A stretch of 64,000 bases of DNA from Rotaria macrura (Eukaryota; Rotifera; Eurotatoria; Philodinida; Philodinidae). A program made the translations under genes and the position numbers. The notes beneath the pieces were generated by a model. It did no database searches. It saw nothing but the letters and a program-made list of their open reading frames with translations, and was not told the origin of the DNA. Within the stretch, counting starts at the first letter, position 1. Every line of letters begins with the position of its first letter. Of this stretch, positions 12,789 to 24,751 are shown one piece after another. The stretch is from contig OENT01000481.1 of assembly GCA_900239685.1 (NCBI GenBank), positions 1 through 64,000 of the forward strand. Direction: 5' to 3'.

Positions 12789-15700
12789 CTATTGCCATTC
12801 ACGCAGAAATTCTGTATGAAATGTTTGGAATTTTTCCACCATGTCTTTCATTTGATCGATTGGTGGTAAAATGGTTGTACGTAAATGATAGGTGCCTGGA
12901 CGTTGTTTAAAACCACTACCAGGTACAACACATACACCGGTTTTTTCAAGTAATTGAAAACAATAGAAAGCATCAGGTGACATATTTTTTGATTTCGCAT
13001 GTTGAATTGCCCGTTCAGGTATTTCAATACGTGGAAAAGCATACATAGAACTAGAAGAAAAATTCTTGTCGTTAGATTACAAAAACAAAAGAATCGTTTG
13101 ATTAACTGACCCCATGACGGTATTACATTGTATGCCTTCAATAGAATTAAACAATTGACTAACAAGAGCAGCCTTTTGTTTCAGTCGATTGACAATATCT
13201 AGTCGTTCCTTTTTATATAATTCATAGGAAGCTTCACCTTCTTTTGGTGGATCAATAATTGCACCCATGATTGCTTGACCCCAAGCTGTTGAACATAAAG
13301 ATGCAGATATTAGTTTATTAACTTGCAATCGTACATCTTGATCGATATTGATCAATTCATAATAACCACCGCGAGAACCACACCTGGCAAAAACATTGTT
13401 TTTATTCTTCAACACAAACTGCTTTAACTATATCCAACTTACTCTCCGTGCCAACCTTTTGATGCCGAATGAAATGAAGCTAAACGAATGGATTAAAATA
13501 AAATAAAAATGACTTTTCAAACACAAGTAGGAATTACCCATTTCCATTTTATTATACGGTGCACCGAGACCCATTAAAACTTTTTTAAATGAAAAAAATT
13601 TCAAATCTGGCAAATGTACATTGTCTTGATAGACTTCATCAGCCAATATGAATAATCGATGTTTTGCAGCTAAATTAAATAGTTCATTATAGAGCAAAAT
13701 ATCAGTGGCCTGCTTTTGTTTTACCGAAACGAATCACTTTTTCTATGTTTTCACGCGAAAGAAGTTGACCTAATAAGAAAAAACTATTGCAAATAGACGC
13801 AAGAAAAAAATATTTCCATATGAAAATATCTTTTACCTGTTGGATTTCCAGGATTGATTACAACAATACCACGAGGTACACAATGCTCTTTTGATTCATT
13901 TATTGCTCGTTCTAATTCATCAATGTTCAATGCCCAATTATTATCTTCATCAAGATAATATTCGATTTGATATGCTCCATATTCAGATAAAGTAGCACTA
14001 TATAGTGGATATTGTGGAACAGGTATCATCTAGCACAACAGTTCAGATAAATATGTGATAGAATAGTCAAGAAAAATCTATCTATGAGAGCTCTACAGCG
14101 TAGGACTAGGGTATTAGGGGTGTCAGTTTCGGGTTCCGTTCCCGCGAACGCGAACGCGGCTGAGTTCGCGTTCGCGAGAACCCGGGAACCCGACGCGTTC
14201 GCGAGAACCCGGGAACCCGACGCGTTCGCGTTCTCGAGAACCCGTGAACGCAAGAGTCTACTGCGTTCGCGTTCGAGGGAACCCGGGAACCCGCCACGTC
14301 CGTGGAAACCCGGGAATTCATATTGAATTGCACTAAACTAGAATCAAAATACATTGACATATGATTAGAAACTCAAAAACAGTTTGTTTGTCTATTTGAG
14401 TTGCGTTCGCGTTGGAGGGAATCCAGGAACCCTCGACGTTCGCGTTCCCGAGAACCCGGGAACTCATGTGTTCTTGAGATCCGAATTTTCAGTAAATCAG
14501 AATCGAAATTCTGTATTTTTTCTAGGGGTGGGAAGTTACCGTTACTTGGTAACGTAACGGTAACGGAAAAAATATTCTTCCAATAACTAGTAGCAAAAGG
14601 AATTTTAGAAAAACAACGGAATTTTATAATGGTTGACGAAAGTAAATCGGCGACAGAGAATCCGAATCCGTTTTCAGAATTTGAAAATATTGAAGTGGGC
14701 TTTTTAGGCTCAAGTAAGGCATTTGAATACAAATAAGCAAACATTATATTTAGTTTCTCCGAAATACCTTCCTTTATCCGAGAAAACGCACTTCAATATT
14801 TTCGAATTCTGAAAGCGGATTCGGATTCTCCGTCCCCGATTTACTTTCGTCAACCATTATAAAATTCCGTTGTTTTTCTAAAATTCCTTTTGCTACTAGT
14901 TATTGGAAGAATATTTTTTCCGTTACCGTTACGTTACCAAGTAACGGTAACTTCCCACCCCTAGAAAAAATACAGAATTTCGATTCTGATTTACTGAAAA
15001 TTCGGATCTCAAGAACACATGAGTTCCCGGGTTCTCGGGAACGCGATTGAGTTCGCGTTCGTGGGAACCCGAGAACGCAGGAGCTCGCCCGCGTTCGCGT
15101 TCGCGTTCTCGAGAACCCGGGAACCCGCCACGTTCGCGTTCGTGGGAACCCGGGAACCCATAACGACTTACTCCAAATAAGAATCAAAATATATCTACAT
15201 ATTATTTGAAACTCTAAAACAATTCCTACTGTTTTTGAGTTGCGTTCGCGTTCGTGGAAACCCGGGCGAACGCGAACTGCGATACCCCTATAGGGTATAG
15301 AAGATAAAAGTTAATGGGTCAGAGTATAACTGATATTTCCTAAATTTGCATATAGTTTTCGCTAGAAATGATTAAAACTACGTTCAAATTTAGTGAGAAA
15401 AAACAATCTACTGATGTTGTCATGTAAAAAAACGACCGAAAAAGTTTATTTTAGTCAAATTTTCGGTTTTTGTTGATTTTAATTCGATTCATGAGTATGC
15501 CTGCTTACTTAAACGACTAAATATGTATTAATCTTGGATGTGGAAGCATTACGAAACATGAATCTAATGCTGGGCTTATGATTTGTCGTATTGAAATGTT
15601 AGAAAATAGTTGAAGTTTCAAAGGTTAAAACTGGAGGAGATTTCGTTTTGTAGTCATGGTGACTATGATAAAAAATTGTCTCACAATCCTATTAAGATCA

Positions 15701-17808
15701 GAATTTTCGACCTATTTTTTTACATAGGTTTGTGTACGGTACGGTCCGAGGTATGGAATAAGAAAAGTTCGAGCACTGCAGGACACTATTATGTATCGAT
15801 GGTAATTCTTTTGTTATTTTGATTTGAAGCATTTTTTCCCCGTTCCCATCAAGTGCTGAAAAACATCGTAAGTGGAAAAGAAAACTATGGAACGGAAGTA
15901 AGATCGACGACAGACTGGATTCTGGTGAATTGACGAAGAAGTTATAGAAGAAATCGATGCCTTCCTTGCGGCCTTCTTTTATCAAGAACAATTGCTTAAA
16001 AATATCAAATAGTAATTGTCATTGAAGTCTAAAATCATGAGGTATCGAAACTTTTCTTTGTAACAGAAAACTTTATTCGTATACTTTTACGCTTATCAGA
16101 GATGAAATCATAGAATGCTTCAAGAGTGAATCGGTCGAAATTTCTCTTGCAGTCTATATGCTTTGCTGAATTGTACTCAACCTAAGTCAGTAACACTCGA
16201 TTCTGTAAACTGGCTTTGGACAATAAAGAAGCTTGATACTTGTATCGTAGAAAGGCGAGACTGAAACTATATATATTTATTTTATTTTTTGAAGTAGAAT
16301 AGTAAACAATACTTCATTGATTTTTAATTAATGAATTCGATAAGAATTCACGACGAAGCGAATAAAATTTTGTGTCAGATAAATCATAGTCTTTGTTTAC
16401 TTGGAAAACGTTTTGATATAGTATCAAATATCTATGACAAAAACTTTGGTCATCTACAGTAGATACTAGAGTATCATGGTGATTGAAAGTATATTAACTC
16501 TGGCTTAGAGTTTACAGCAAGAGTATGCAAAGATCTTGTATTTATAGGAGCAAATTTTTGACATGACTTTATTTTTCAATCATATTTTCCTATTACTGTG
16601 ATATCAGATATGAATTGATCAGTTTTTCTAGGATCTTAAAGTGGGTTTAATATGAAATTTATGTTATGTTTAGAAGAGCGATTTGTCATTGTTGTTTTAG
16701 ATATACAACACAACAGAGAATATTTTCTATTATCATTTTGAAATTTTACGTCATGATTGATGGATTGAAGTAACTTATACTACGAGATAACTTATCAGTA
16801 TAAATATTCTCAAAGAAAATATCAACATGACCACTTCAGTGATCTTAACAAGAAAATTCGTCATAATGGACTGTGACAAGTGATACTTCATTGTAGTTAA
16901 TTAAATATTATTTTCCACAACTTTTTCTCATGAAGGTAGGTAGATAAAATTAAATCGACTTTCTTGTTTGCTTATCAATATTAATATAGAGATTCTACTG
17001 CAATAATGTATTTGAATATGAGTTCGAATAAAGAGAACCTTATCTATAATTTCAATGTGTTCGTCGATGATAACACAGTATGATCGTGTTTTCATGCTAC
17101 TAACGTAATATCGTAATCTATGATCAACATATCTGCCTTTAACTTACAATGCCCGATGGTTTATTTGGATCGTTATTCATAAGAAGTTTAATCACTGTTT
17201 TAATGCCGTCTGAAGCTCCATTACAAAGATAGATGTCACTTGCATTTGCTGGATAACCATCTCGCTGTTGAATATATTTGGCGACGTCCTCGCGTATGGT
17301 TATTATTCCTTGACTTTCCGTATATGCTCCAAGACTCTTACCACCACATACAGACAATATACGATGAACTTTTTGCTTAATATCGGATGGAAAATCTGGC
17401 GAGTCCATCAACGGTGGATACGTACAGCCAGCAAGAAACTACAATAAATAAAAATTTCGATTCTTCTGTCTAATTATACTAGAAAAGAAAATCATAGAAC
17501 ACTAGTAAATAAATACTAACTTGACGAATATACGTAACAGGCACTTGATTACCACTAGCATGACAATCACCAATATTAGCTCGAATAACACGATCAAATG
17601 GAAAATTATGTTTACCCTGAAATGTAAAAAAGAATTAATGCGAAAATGTTTTCTAATAAGGATATCAGATCAATACTTCTTTGATTTGTTTTTCAATTTC
17701 AGCTGCACGAATCACAATAGGACCTCGAACAGCATATTCAACTTCAATAACACGAGGATTTAAAGTTTTTATCGTGAGGACTTTATTATATTCGACGGAG
17801 TCACTCAT
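12789..17808 (-). CDS. GPT: Alanine aminotransferase, cytosolic-type transcript (9 exons)
   Basis: PLP enzyme interconverting alanine + 2-oxoglutarate and pyruvate + glutamate. Exons in order: 17677-17808, 17521-17616, 17143/17148-17438, 13837-14029, 13725-13769, 13538-13669, 13443-13479, 13111-13383, 12789-13050. With exon 3 ending at 17148 all phases close, giving 1461 nt and 486 residues, the usual ALT length. Family blocks are unbroken: [89 protein letters not shown] with the Schiff-base Lys, and [17 protein letters not shown]. Introns are 55-70 bp except the third (3.1 kb), which holds a mobile-element insertion. The ATG at 17808 gives a short leaderless N terminus ([18 protein letters not shown]), predicting a cytosolic enzyme. 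A second, mitochondrial first-exon set lies upstream. The tiny 45- and 37-bp exons hide the gene from simple ORF calling. Confidence 0.93.
14107..15298. mobile_element. hAT-like non-autonomous element with GC-rich simple-sequence ends, in ALT intron 3
   Basis: The element spans 14115-15290. It begins TAGGGGTGTCAGTTTCGGG and ends, on the other strand, TAGGGGTATCGCAGTTCGCG. It is flanked by an exact 8-bp duplication TAGGGTAT (14107-14114 and 15291-15298). An 8-bp target duplication with TAGGG-type termini is the hAT superfamily signature. The subterminal parts are expansions of GAACCCGGGAACCCG / GCGTTCGCG words, strikingly GC-rich against the AT-rich intron. Segments around 14290-14440 and 15130-15270 are similar direct copies. 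A near-perfect inverted repeat occupies the centre (listed separately). It has no transposase and is non-autonomous. Confidence 0.75.
14441..15045. repeat. Near-perfect inverted repeat (257-bp arms, 91-bp spacer)
   Basis: Arms 14441-14697 and 14789-15045 are reverse complements with about four mismatches, clustered at the inner ends. Each arm contains an internal TAGGGGTGGGAAGTTACCG boundary (14523 and, inverted, 14963) followed by a GTAACGGTAACG expansion. So a second TAGGGGTG-ended unit of 441 bp (14523-14963) is embedded in the larger element. The flanks of this inner unit are inverted rather than direct repeats, so it arose with the palindrome and not by a simple insertion. The high arm identity suggests recent formation or ongoing gene conversion. 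Confidence 0.85.
15299..17142. other. Remainder of ALT intron 3
   Basis: AT-rich intronic sequence between the inserted element and exon 3. Open frames at 15610-15822 (+) and 15698-15991 (-) have no recognisable features. The other ALT introns are mostly under 100 bp, so this intron is unusually long even without the insertion. Confidence 0.5.
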
Positions 17809-18396
17809 TTCGATGGAGAAAACAGAGATAACAAAACCTATTAATCTGATCTAACTCTTGCCGCGAAGAAAGAAGAAAGAAAGAAACAAGCATAGGACAA
17901 TCTATAGTGTATATTTACTCGTATATTATTTTTTTTTCTCAACCATAGTTGCTTCACTATATCTGCACCCCCTCGTGTGTTTAGCGAAGAACGAAAAAAA
18001 GAAAAACAGCCTATCACGCACGCCTTCAGAACAAAAGACATTCGAATATGAATACAAAAAGGTGCCTACATGTATAAATATCGCCATGTACTGGAACTAT
18101 TTACTAGAGAGTTTTTCTCTCGCCTCTATCAATATGTTTTTCTCTCTCATCCGATAAGATATCGTCGAAGTCAGTAACCTATTCAAAGTCAATATTAGAG
18201 AAAAGGCGGCCATATATATATATATATATGCTTCCAGACAAAAAGAATCCATTAGTAGATAAAATGAGAGGCATGTCGATACCAAAAGGTTTTATCTTTG
18301 TTTGAAAATGATTTCTTTCGTTTGTAACAGAACAATGGTGATTATATTTCATGAAAACACACCAGTATTAGAGAACAATACTTGATTATTTATTAC

Positions 18397-18678
18397 CTTC
18401 AAGTGACCTTCGATTTCTCCTGCACGAATAACAATTGGACCTTTTGTGTAAAAGAAAAGCAATTAAAACTTTTCGTTGAAAATCAACAAAAAACGACATT
18501 CTTTTTTCTTGGACGTATAATTTCTACCTCGAACAGCGTATTCAACGAGTTTAACATGAGGATTGAGAGTATCCATTGTTAGGGTTGCATATCGTTTCTG
18601 CTCTTTTCCAATTATGGTAGCAGTTGTAGCTATAATCCGAGTTGTATTCAATGACAATCGAGTGTGTAAAGCCAGCAT
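18397..18678 (-). CDS. GPT: Alternative ALT first exons encoding a mitochondrial presequence
   Basis: Two exons, 18528-18678 and 18397-18440, separated by an 87-bp GTAGAA...AAAAG intron, encode MLALHTRLSLNTTRIIATTA, then TIIGKEQKRYATLTMDTLNP, then [20 protein letters not shown] and EGHLK. The last part repeats, with changes, the start of the mature enzyme encoded by the 17677-17808 exon. The first 31 residues are rich in Arg, Ser, Thr and Leu, lack acidic residues until position 26 or so, and look like a mitochondrial targeting peptide. The second exon ends in phase 0 at a GTAATA donor, so it can splice to the shared exon at 17616 ([10 protein letters not shown]). The locus therefore carries mutually exclusive first exons, presumably with separate promoters, giving mitochondrial and cytosolic ALT. 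In vertebrates these are separate genes (GPT2 and GPT). Expression of both forms is inferred. Confidence 0.85.
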
Positions 18679-19008
18679 AGTTTTTTGCTATGAAAAAAAC
18701 AGATCGAAAAAAAGCAGTTGCACACTTTTGTAAAATGTACGAATGCTCGATCAAACAAACAAAGTGCACAAGTAGAATAAGAAAAAAAAATCGAAGAGGT
18801 GTGTCCCGTCTGCTTGATTGAAAAACGCAGGTGTCTTTTCTTGTTGTTTTAGCTCAAAATTTTGTCGCCATAGTTCGGCATGAAAAGTAAAAGTCCATAG
18901 AGGTCGTCTCTTGTTATTAGTCGATCTTGATGGATGTTGTTTCCATAGTATCCATATTGACGCATATCCACTTGTGATTGTTCGATAAAATATCGGTAAT
19001 TTGTTAGC
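18679..19008. promoter_or_regulatory. Divergent promoter interval between ALT (mitochondrial form) and IQCE
   Basis: Only 330 bp separate the two start codons, which face away from each other, so both promoters and 5' UTRs must fit here or overlap. No unambiguous TATA box is seen. An A-rich tract lies near 18778-18792. The assignment rests on gene arrangement. Confidence 0.5.
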
Positions 19009-22000
19009 ATGTCAAAAGTCAATGAAACAACTCATTCTAAAAATGCACGTGAAATTTACGTCGAACACTTACCACATGGTCAGGGTAAGACTTCTTTAAA
19101 GTATTGTTCTTTCGAAAAAAAAACAACAAAGTGAACATTTGACATTAAGGTTTAACACCGTACATGACTAGCAAACGAAAACCTTTCACACATTTAAATT
19201 CATTTGATGATACAGATCTTGCATATCGAAGTACACCAAATTACTTAAGAGATATGCTTCAACAAAATTCAATAACATCAGCAGAGATGTTCTCGGAACG
19301 AGTCATACCACGTACCAAAACTGCAAGTGAATTAGCAGCGAAATCGAACAGTAAGAAGAAATAACAATGTATACATCCTTAATTAGATTTCCACTTTTTT
19401 CGTAGCTAATCGACCAGCAAGTGGCAATCCAAAATATAAAGCACAAGAAGATTACTATGATGAAATACAATCATTAAAAAAAGTTCTTTTTGATTAATTT
19501 TATTATCATTTAGTAGTGTATATATATATATGTTTTTGTGTACCATCAATATTAGGAAATGAAAGCAGTCAAAAATGATAACAGTGTTCTTCGTGCTAAA
19601 ATTCGACGCTTAGAAGAAGATAATACGCGTAAACGGAAAGAAATTGATACTTTATTTGATCCAAGCAAGGTATTAATTTATACTTGAATCCTGTTTTGAT
19701 ATCATACTAACATTTTAGAGTGGTGATTTACGAGGAGCCTCGTCTGTATCATTGACTGATCGGAACAATAATAGTGTCAATCCGGTAATGTCTATTAACA
19801 TATACGCTAAGTAATATATAAAAATCTTCTTCTAGAGTGTCGTTCTACGTTTGAAACAACGAATATTTAAATTAGAATCCCAACTCAAAGAGAAAGAAAT
19901 GATAATGGAGTATGTTTGAAATGAAATTGACGGAAAAGAAATTATCAAATATACATTTATTTGTTTTTAATGAATCAAGGGAACTCAAAAGTGATCCGAA
20001 ATGGACAAAAAGTACAGAATTAGAAATACAAAATCGTGCCTTATTTAGTGAACTTGAAAGACAAAAAGCAGAGCGATTGAGCTACATTCAAAATAAGTAA
20101 AAACAAAATGACATCGTCATCTATTCATGTCGTCGATGATCTTATTTTTTGTTTATTTTTACAGTGATTATTTAGCTACGTTTGATGAAGAAAAAAAGAA
20201 TGCTGTACGAAAATTAACCCAAGAGAAAGACGAATACAAAAAAGAAAACGAAAATTTAAAAAAGAAAATTGAAGAATTAGAAAAATCCAAATCTGAAATC
20301 CCATTACCAACACATACAGTGGTATGTTATTGAAGTTTTATTTTAATTATATACATTCTAAAGTATATCATAGACTCGTGTAAATGATAAACAATTAAGA
20401 AAAATTATTTAAAGTTTTGTTAACCACTGAATATTTCCAACTGCCCACTTTCTTGGAAAATTAGTGCTAATGTTCTAGTCGTACATAGAAGCTGACAAAA
20501 GTTCATTCAGAATTAATTAGTTAGGATCTTTGACGAGAACGAATCATAGAATAAAAAAATAATACGCAATGTTTCAACAAGATAATCAAAAGCATCTGAA
20601 GAAACTTAATCTTAAGAAGAGCAAACAATAAAGAAAACAATTAGTAGTTGAAAATGTATTTATTCGAGTTTTACATTCGTCTTGAACAATAGATTGTTTA
20701 TAATCCTCAGAAATCGAATATTCCAACGGTATTTGAACATTCGGAAGACAACAATATTAGAGGTCCTTTTTTTATTCGAACTGTAAACAAGAAAATATTT
20801 AAGAACTATGCATCTTTGCAAAAGATTCAAAAAATTGTGTGAAAACGATATTTCATTCGAAGGTTAAATACAAATCGACTTTATCAAGTATAATTACGTG
20901 AATGCATGCTGGAAATATGAGATGATCATTGAATGAATAGTACCTTAAACTAAACATCTGGAGTATTCACTTATTGAAATAGAATCCTATTTATTTGTAT
21001 GTCGTGAAGATACTAGACTTCTAAATAAGAATATCTTACATCGTATCCAAAGATACGAACTAGAAAATCCTCTTGTTTCTATTGTTTGAAACGACATGTT
21101 ACTACAAATAGGGATCACTAATCTATCTATTTATGTATATATATCTCAAACGTCTTTTTTATTTGATGCCATAAAAGAAAAAACTATATAAAATCTAATC
21201 ATAATCGTAAACTATTCGAACGAATGCATAAAGATCTATTTTGATTCAAACATGATGTTATGATAATTTACTAGAAATGAGTAGAAAATTTTAAAACTGA
21301 ATCGTAGATATACATAATAAGATTTTCATAGCATTGAAACATGGCAAGATTATCATCTAAATTGTGACGTGACTTGCGGACAGATCCGAGATTGCTCTAT
21401 CTATTGTGTACGTCGAAATCAAAACCAAAGCGAAACAGAACACTGTTTTGATGGTTTTTTCCCAAAACGTCTATGCATATGATACGTGTTAAATACTGTT
21501 GTCCTGTATAATACTCGACCAAAAACAAAAACAAGTAGCAAACTGCCTTCTTTCTATTACTACAGTCCGTACATCTTTAGATTTTATCGTTGTCTAGTTT
21601 TTGAGTTTATGCTCATCTCGACTTAATGAGTTGGACTATGTTTGCTAATGTATATCTTGAATGACAATATTCTACAAACTATAATAATGACTTTTAATGG
21701 GATCGAAACGTGCACTTCTAACAATTAAATAATTGTTGCACATAGTCAGTATTTAAAGCTCACGTTTACTCGAACTTTTGTCAAACAAATTAAACCACAT
21801 TTTTGTTTATTATTTTTGTATCTATATAGAAGATAATTTATTTTATCATTGTTTATTTAAAGCATGAAGATAACAATAAACAGTTACATGTGAAAATCGA
21901 AAGTCTTAAAGCAAAATGCGAAAGATATGCAGATGAACTTGAACAAATGAATGATAAACTGGAAAAACTTCAACGTGAACGCAATCTATATGTTAAAAAG

Positions 22001-24574
22001 CTTGATGAAGCTAATGAAGAACTTGAAAAATTGCGACATGAACGTGAAAAAAATATTAATATACCGCCGATAGGCCGTTCTTCACCACTCTTAAAGCATG
22101 ATAGCAAAAACGATTATCCGAATTTAACAAATGATACGGCACTACAACATAAACGACCACAATCTCCGATAGTTGACATTCGAACATCACGATCGCCACG
22201 TGATAATTCTAGCAGAGATTCAATGCGGTCAGAAGAACATACGAAAATGAGTTCCAAGTAATTTTAAAACACACGATAAGATACTCTTATTCATCATCAA
22301 CGAGTTGAGTTCATGTCTAATCGATTCACAGGATTCAAGGAAAGTAGTCGAAGAGTAACATGATTCTGAACTGGTAACATGTTCATTCAATCAAATTAAC
22401 ACTCATTCGATTTAAGACATTTCATTTCGAAAAATTCAAATATGGATTGTTTTCATACTGAGCGAAATGTATCTGTAATAATCCTAATTCTAATCAAGAC
22501 ATGCATCGACTAGAATTCAATTCATGAGCCTAAAAATGAATCTCATCAATGTTTATCAGAAGATTTGAAATTGTAAAAACTTTATCCTTATTGTTTAGAC
22601 CTAGTACTCCGACTCGAAAACTGGCAGAACCGATCTATTCACGTCCAACATCACCTGGTGTATCGAGTGCATCATTAACGGGAAAAAGACCTGCTACACC
22701 CCCGAAATTAACAACTAAAAATGTTGCAACTAATCAATGGACATAGTAACATTAACTCCAGAATTCTTTTTTGAAATACAAGTTCAATAACACTTTTGTT
22801 TTCTTTTTGTTCAGCGCTGATGATACTCGTGTAAAAAACTTTCGAGAAAAACGTGCAGCTACTGTTATTCAACGAGGATGGCGTCAGCATGAAAAGTCAA
22901 ACAAAATACCACCACGTGAAATAAATAAAGAGAGGCCTGACATGGACACTTCACTGGTAAAATGTTTTTAGCATTCGATCGTACTTTCTAGGTTGAACCA
23001 ATCGAAAACGTAACTAGGTAGAAAAGATATGTTCCTATTGAATTATCATAAATTCACATTGGACTAATCGAAGAAACACGAGTCATTCGTGTTTAATGTG
23101 TTTGTTCACTCTAATGTCATAATGTGATGAGCATACTACTACTTGGCATATAATAATTATTGATAAATCTCGTTCGACTTGTAGTAGACGTTTTTCTTTT
23201 TGATGCCAAATACAATCGAATCCCACGCATTAGAATCTGAACAGTTACATTCGAAGCAATCCATGAGTGAATAATATGTAGTATATCGATGGCCATTATT
23301 TGTTTGATTTGAAGTACATATTTTCCCATATAGTGTACGTTCGTTTTTCAAAATATATATCATAGCTTGTCTATCCGATGAAAAACGTTCATACTATTAA
23401 AATGACTCTTCGGAATAATTATACAGTAGAGATGTTGTTGTTTTTAGAAATCATACGCAATACAATCACCACGTCCAAAGATTCGAACTGACAGCGTGGA
23501 GAGTAGTCCTTTATCAAGTCGATCATCATTAGCTAGCACACCAATCAATGAAGTCAGATTTCTTAAATTTGTATTTTAAAGAAAGAAATTCATCTGTGAT
23601 TGTTTCAATAGACTGCTTTAAAAAATATACAAGCAGTATTACGAGGCTATTTAAATCGAGTTGGAGTAGAAAATAATGAAAATGATACATCATCTGTGCC
23701 AAAACCTAAACCAAGGTCATCAGGTCAGCAAGAAAAACTCGATCATACTGACAGTGGTAGATCTGATGTTTTGTCAAATTCGTCTGAATGGAGAACAACG
23801 CCATCATTACCAAGAAGGTAAGCCACAATGCTCAATCGATTAATAACATACTATTTCAATAACAACTAGTGAGAAAGATCGGTATGTTCCTTCGGATTCG
23901 TCAACATCTTATTCGAAACTATCAGCTAGTAATGGTAAGTAGATGTTCATAATTTATTTTTTTCAATACGATAATCGATAATTTATTTATTCAGATAAGA
24001 GTAAATCAGAGAATCGAACACTTCTAAGTAATCGAGACTCAACTCCTAAAGCAGTAAGTATACACTGTGATTTCATTGATCATTTCCGTTCGCTAAACTC
24101 TATACTTTAGCGTCAAACTCCTTCGCCACCACTTTCAAGTACTCGACTTTCATCACAGATGGTTAGCGATTCGAAAATCACTTCACCTAATGATGGAAGT
24201 GTGTATTGAAATATTGTGCAAGATTTATTTATTTATTTTTTATACGTCTTCAATTCAGATAAATCTGTCTTACTCAATCGTTCTCCAGCAAGCGATCGAG
24301 ATTCATTCCAGAAATTAGTAAATCATTTTTTTCCAAATCGCCGTATTAGTTAGTTTTTGTTTACAACTTTTAGCAACGTCCATATTCGCCTTCCAATGTA
24401 CGTCGTTCTAATTCGCCGACAACTAGTAATCCTCCATCGACTCGAGCTACAGTGCCAGATAGTACTCGTTCGACATCAAAAAAAAGTCCGATACCGTCTA
24501 AAGAAACACGTCAAGAAAACTCAAATAAAAATAAGGATGATTATGATGATGACGATGATATTGTCCAAAAATGA
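19009..24574 (+). CDS. IQCE: IQ motif-containing protein E-like (IQCE), ciliary base coiled-coil protein, 18 exons
   Basis: In vertebrates IQCE works with EFCAB7 to anchor the EvC complex at the ciliary base in Hedgehog signalling. Exons: 19009-19084, 19150-19350, 19406-19482, 19556-19669, 19719-19784, 19836-19909, 19980-20096, 20165-20321, 21863-22257, 22599-22745, 22815-22956, 23448-23552, 23612-23817, 23870-23934, 23995-24053, 24111-24198, 24259-24317, 24374-24574; every phase closes. Family-like blocks in order: YYDEIQSLKKEMKAVK, RAKIRRLEEDNTRKRKEIDT with LFDP, then LRLKQRIFKLESQLKEKE. Long coiled coils follow (exons 6-9). Two IQ calmodulin-binding motifs appear, AATVIQRGWRQHEK (exon 11) and ALKNIQAVLRGYLNR (exon 13). 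The C terminus is Ser/Pro/Arg-rich, low complexity, ending in an acidic DDYDDDDDIVQK. Identity rests on motif order recalled from vertebrate IQCE. A 1.5-kb intron follows exon 8; the rest are short. Confidence 0.85.
20322..21862 (+). other. Long IQCE intron
   Basis: Intron of 1.54 kb between the coiled-coil exons 8 and 9 (GTATGTTATT donor, TTTAAAG acceptor). AT-rich, without an open frame of note or recognisable repeat. Confidence 0.7.
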
Positions 24575-24751
24575 AGCTTCTTTGTTCTTTTCTTTGTGTG
24601 TATTTTCTATTTGTTGCACGTACGATCAAATTAAAAGAAACAAGAAAGTCAAAAAAGAATATTTATGAACAAAAAATGCACATTTATTAATATGTAGTAG
24701 TTTTAGACATGAAAAATAGACAACAAAATGATAGGTGTGTTTGTTTTGTTT

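Noticed and set aside
13670-13724. Apparent frameshift and stop in ALT after VIRFG
   Set aside because: A 55-bp GTAAAA...TTTAG intron removes it and restores the conserved [18 protein letters not shown], so the gene is intact.
14084-14360. Open frames in the GC-rich repeat ([15 protein letters not shown]-type translations on both strands)
   Set aside because: They are translations of the simple-sequence array in all frames; no splice logic or start context, and the region is an inserted element.
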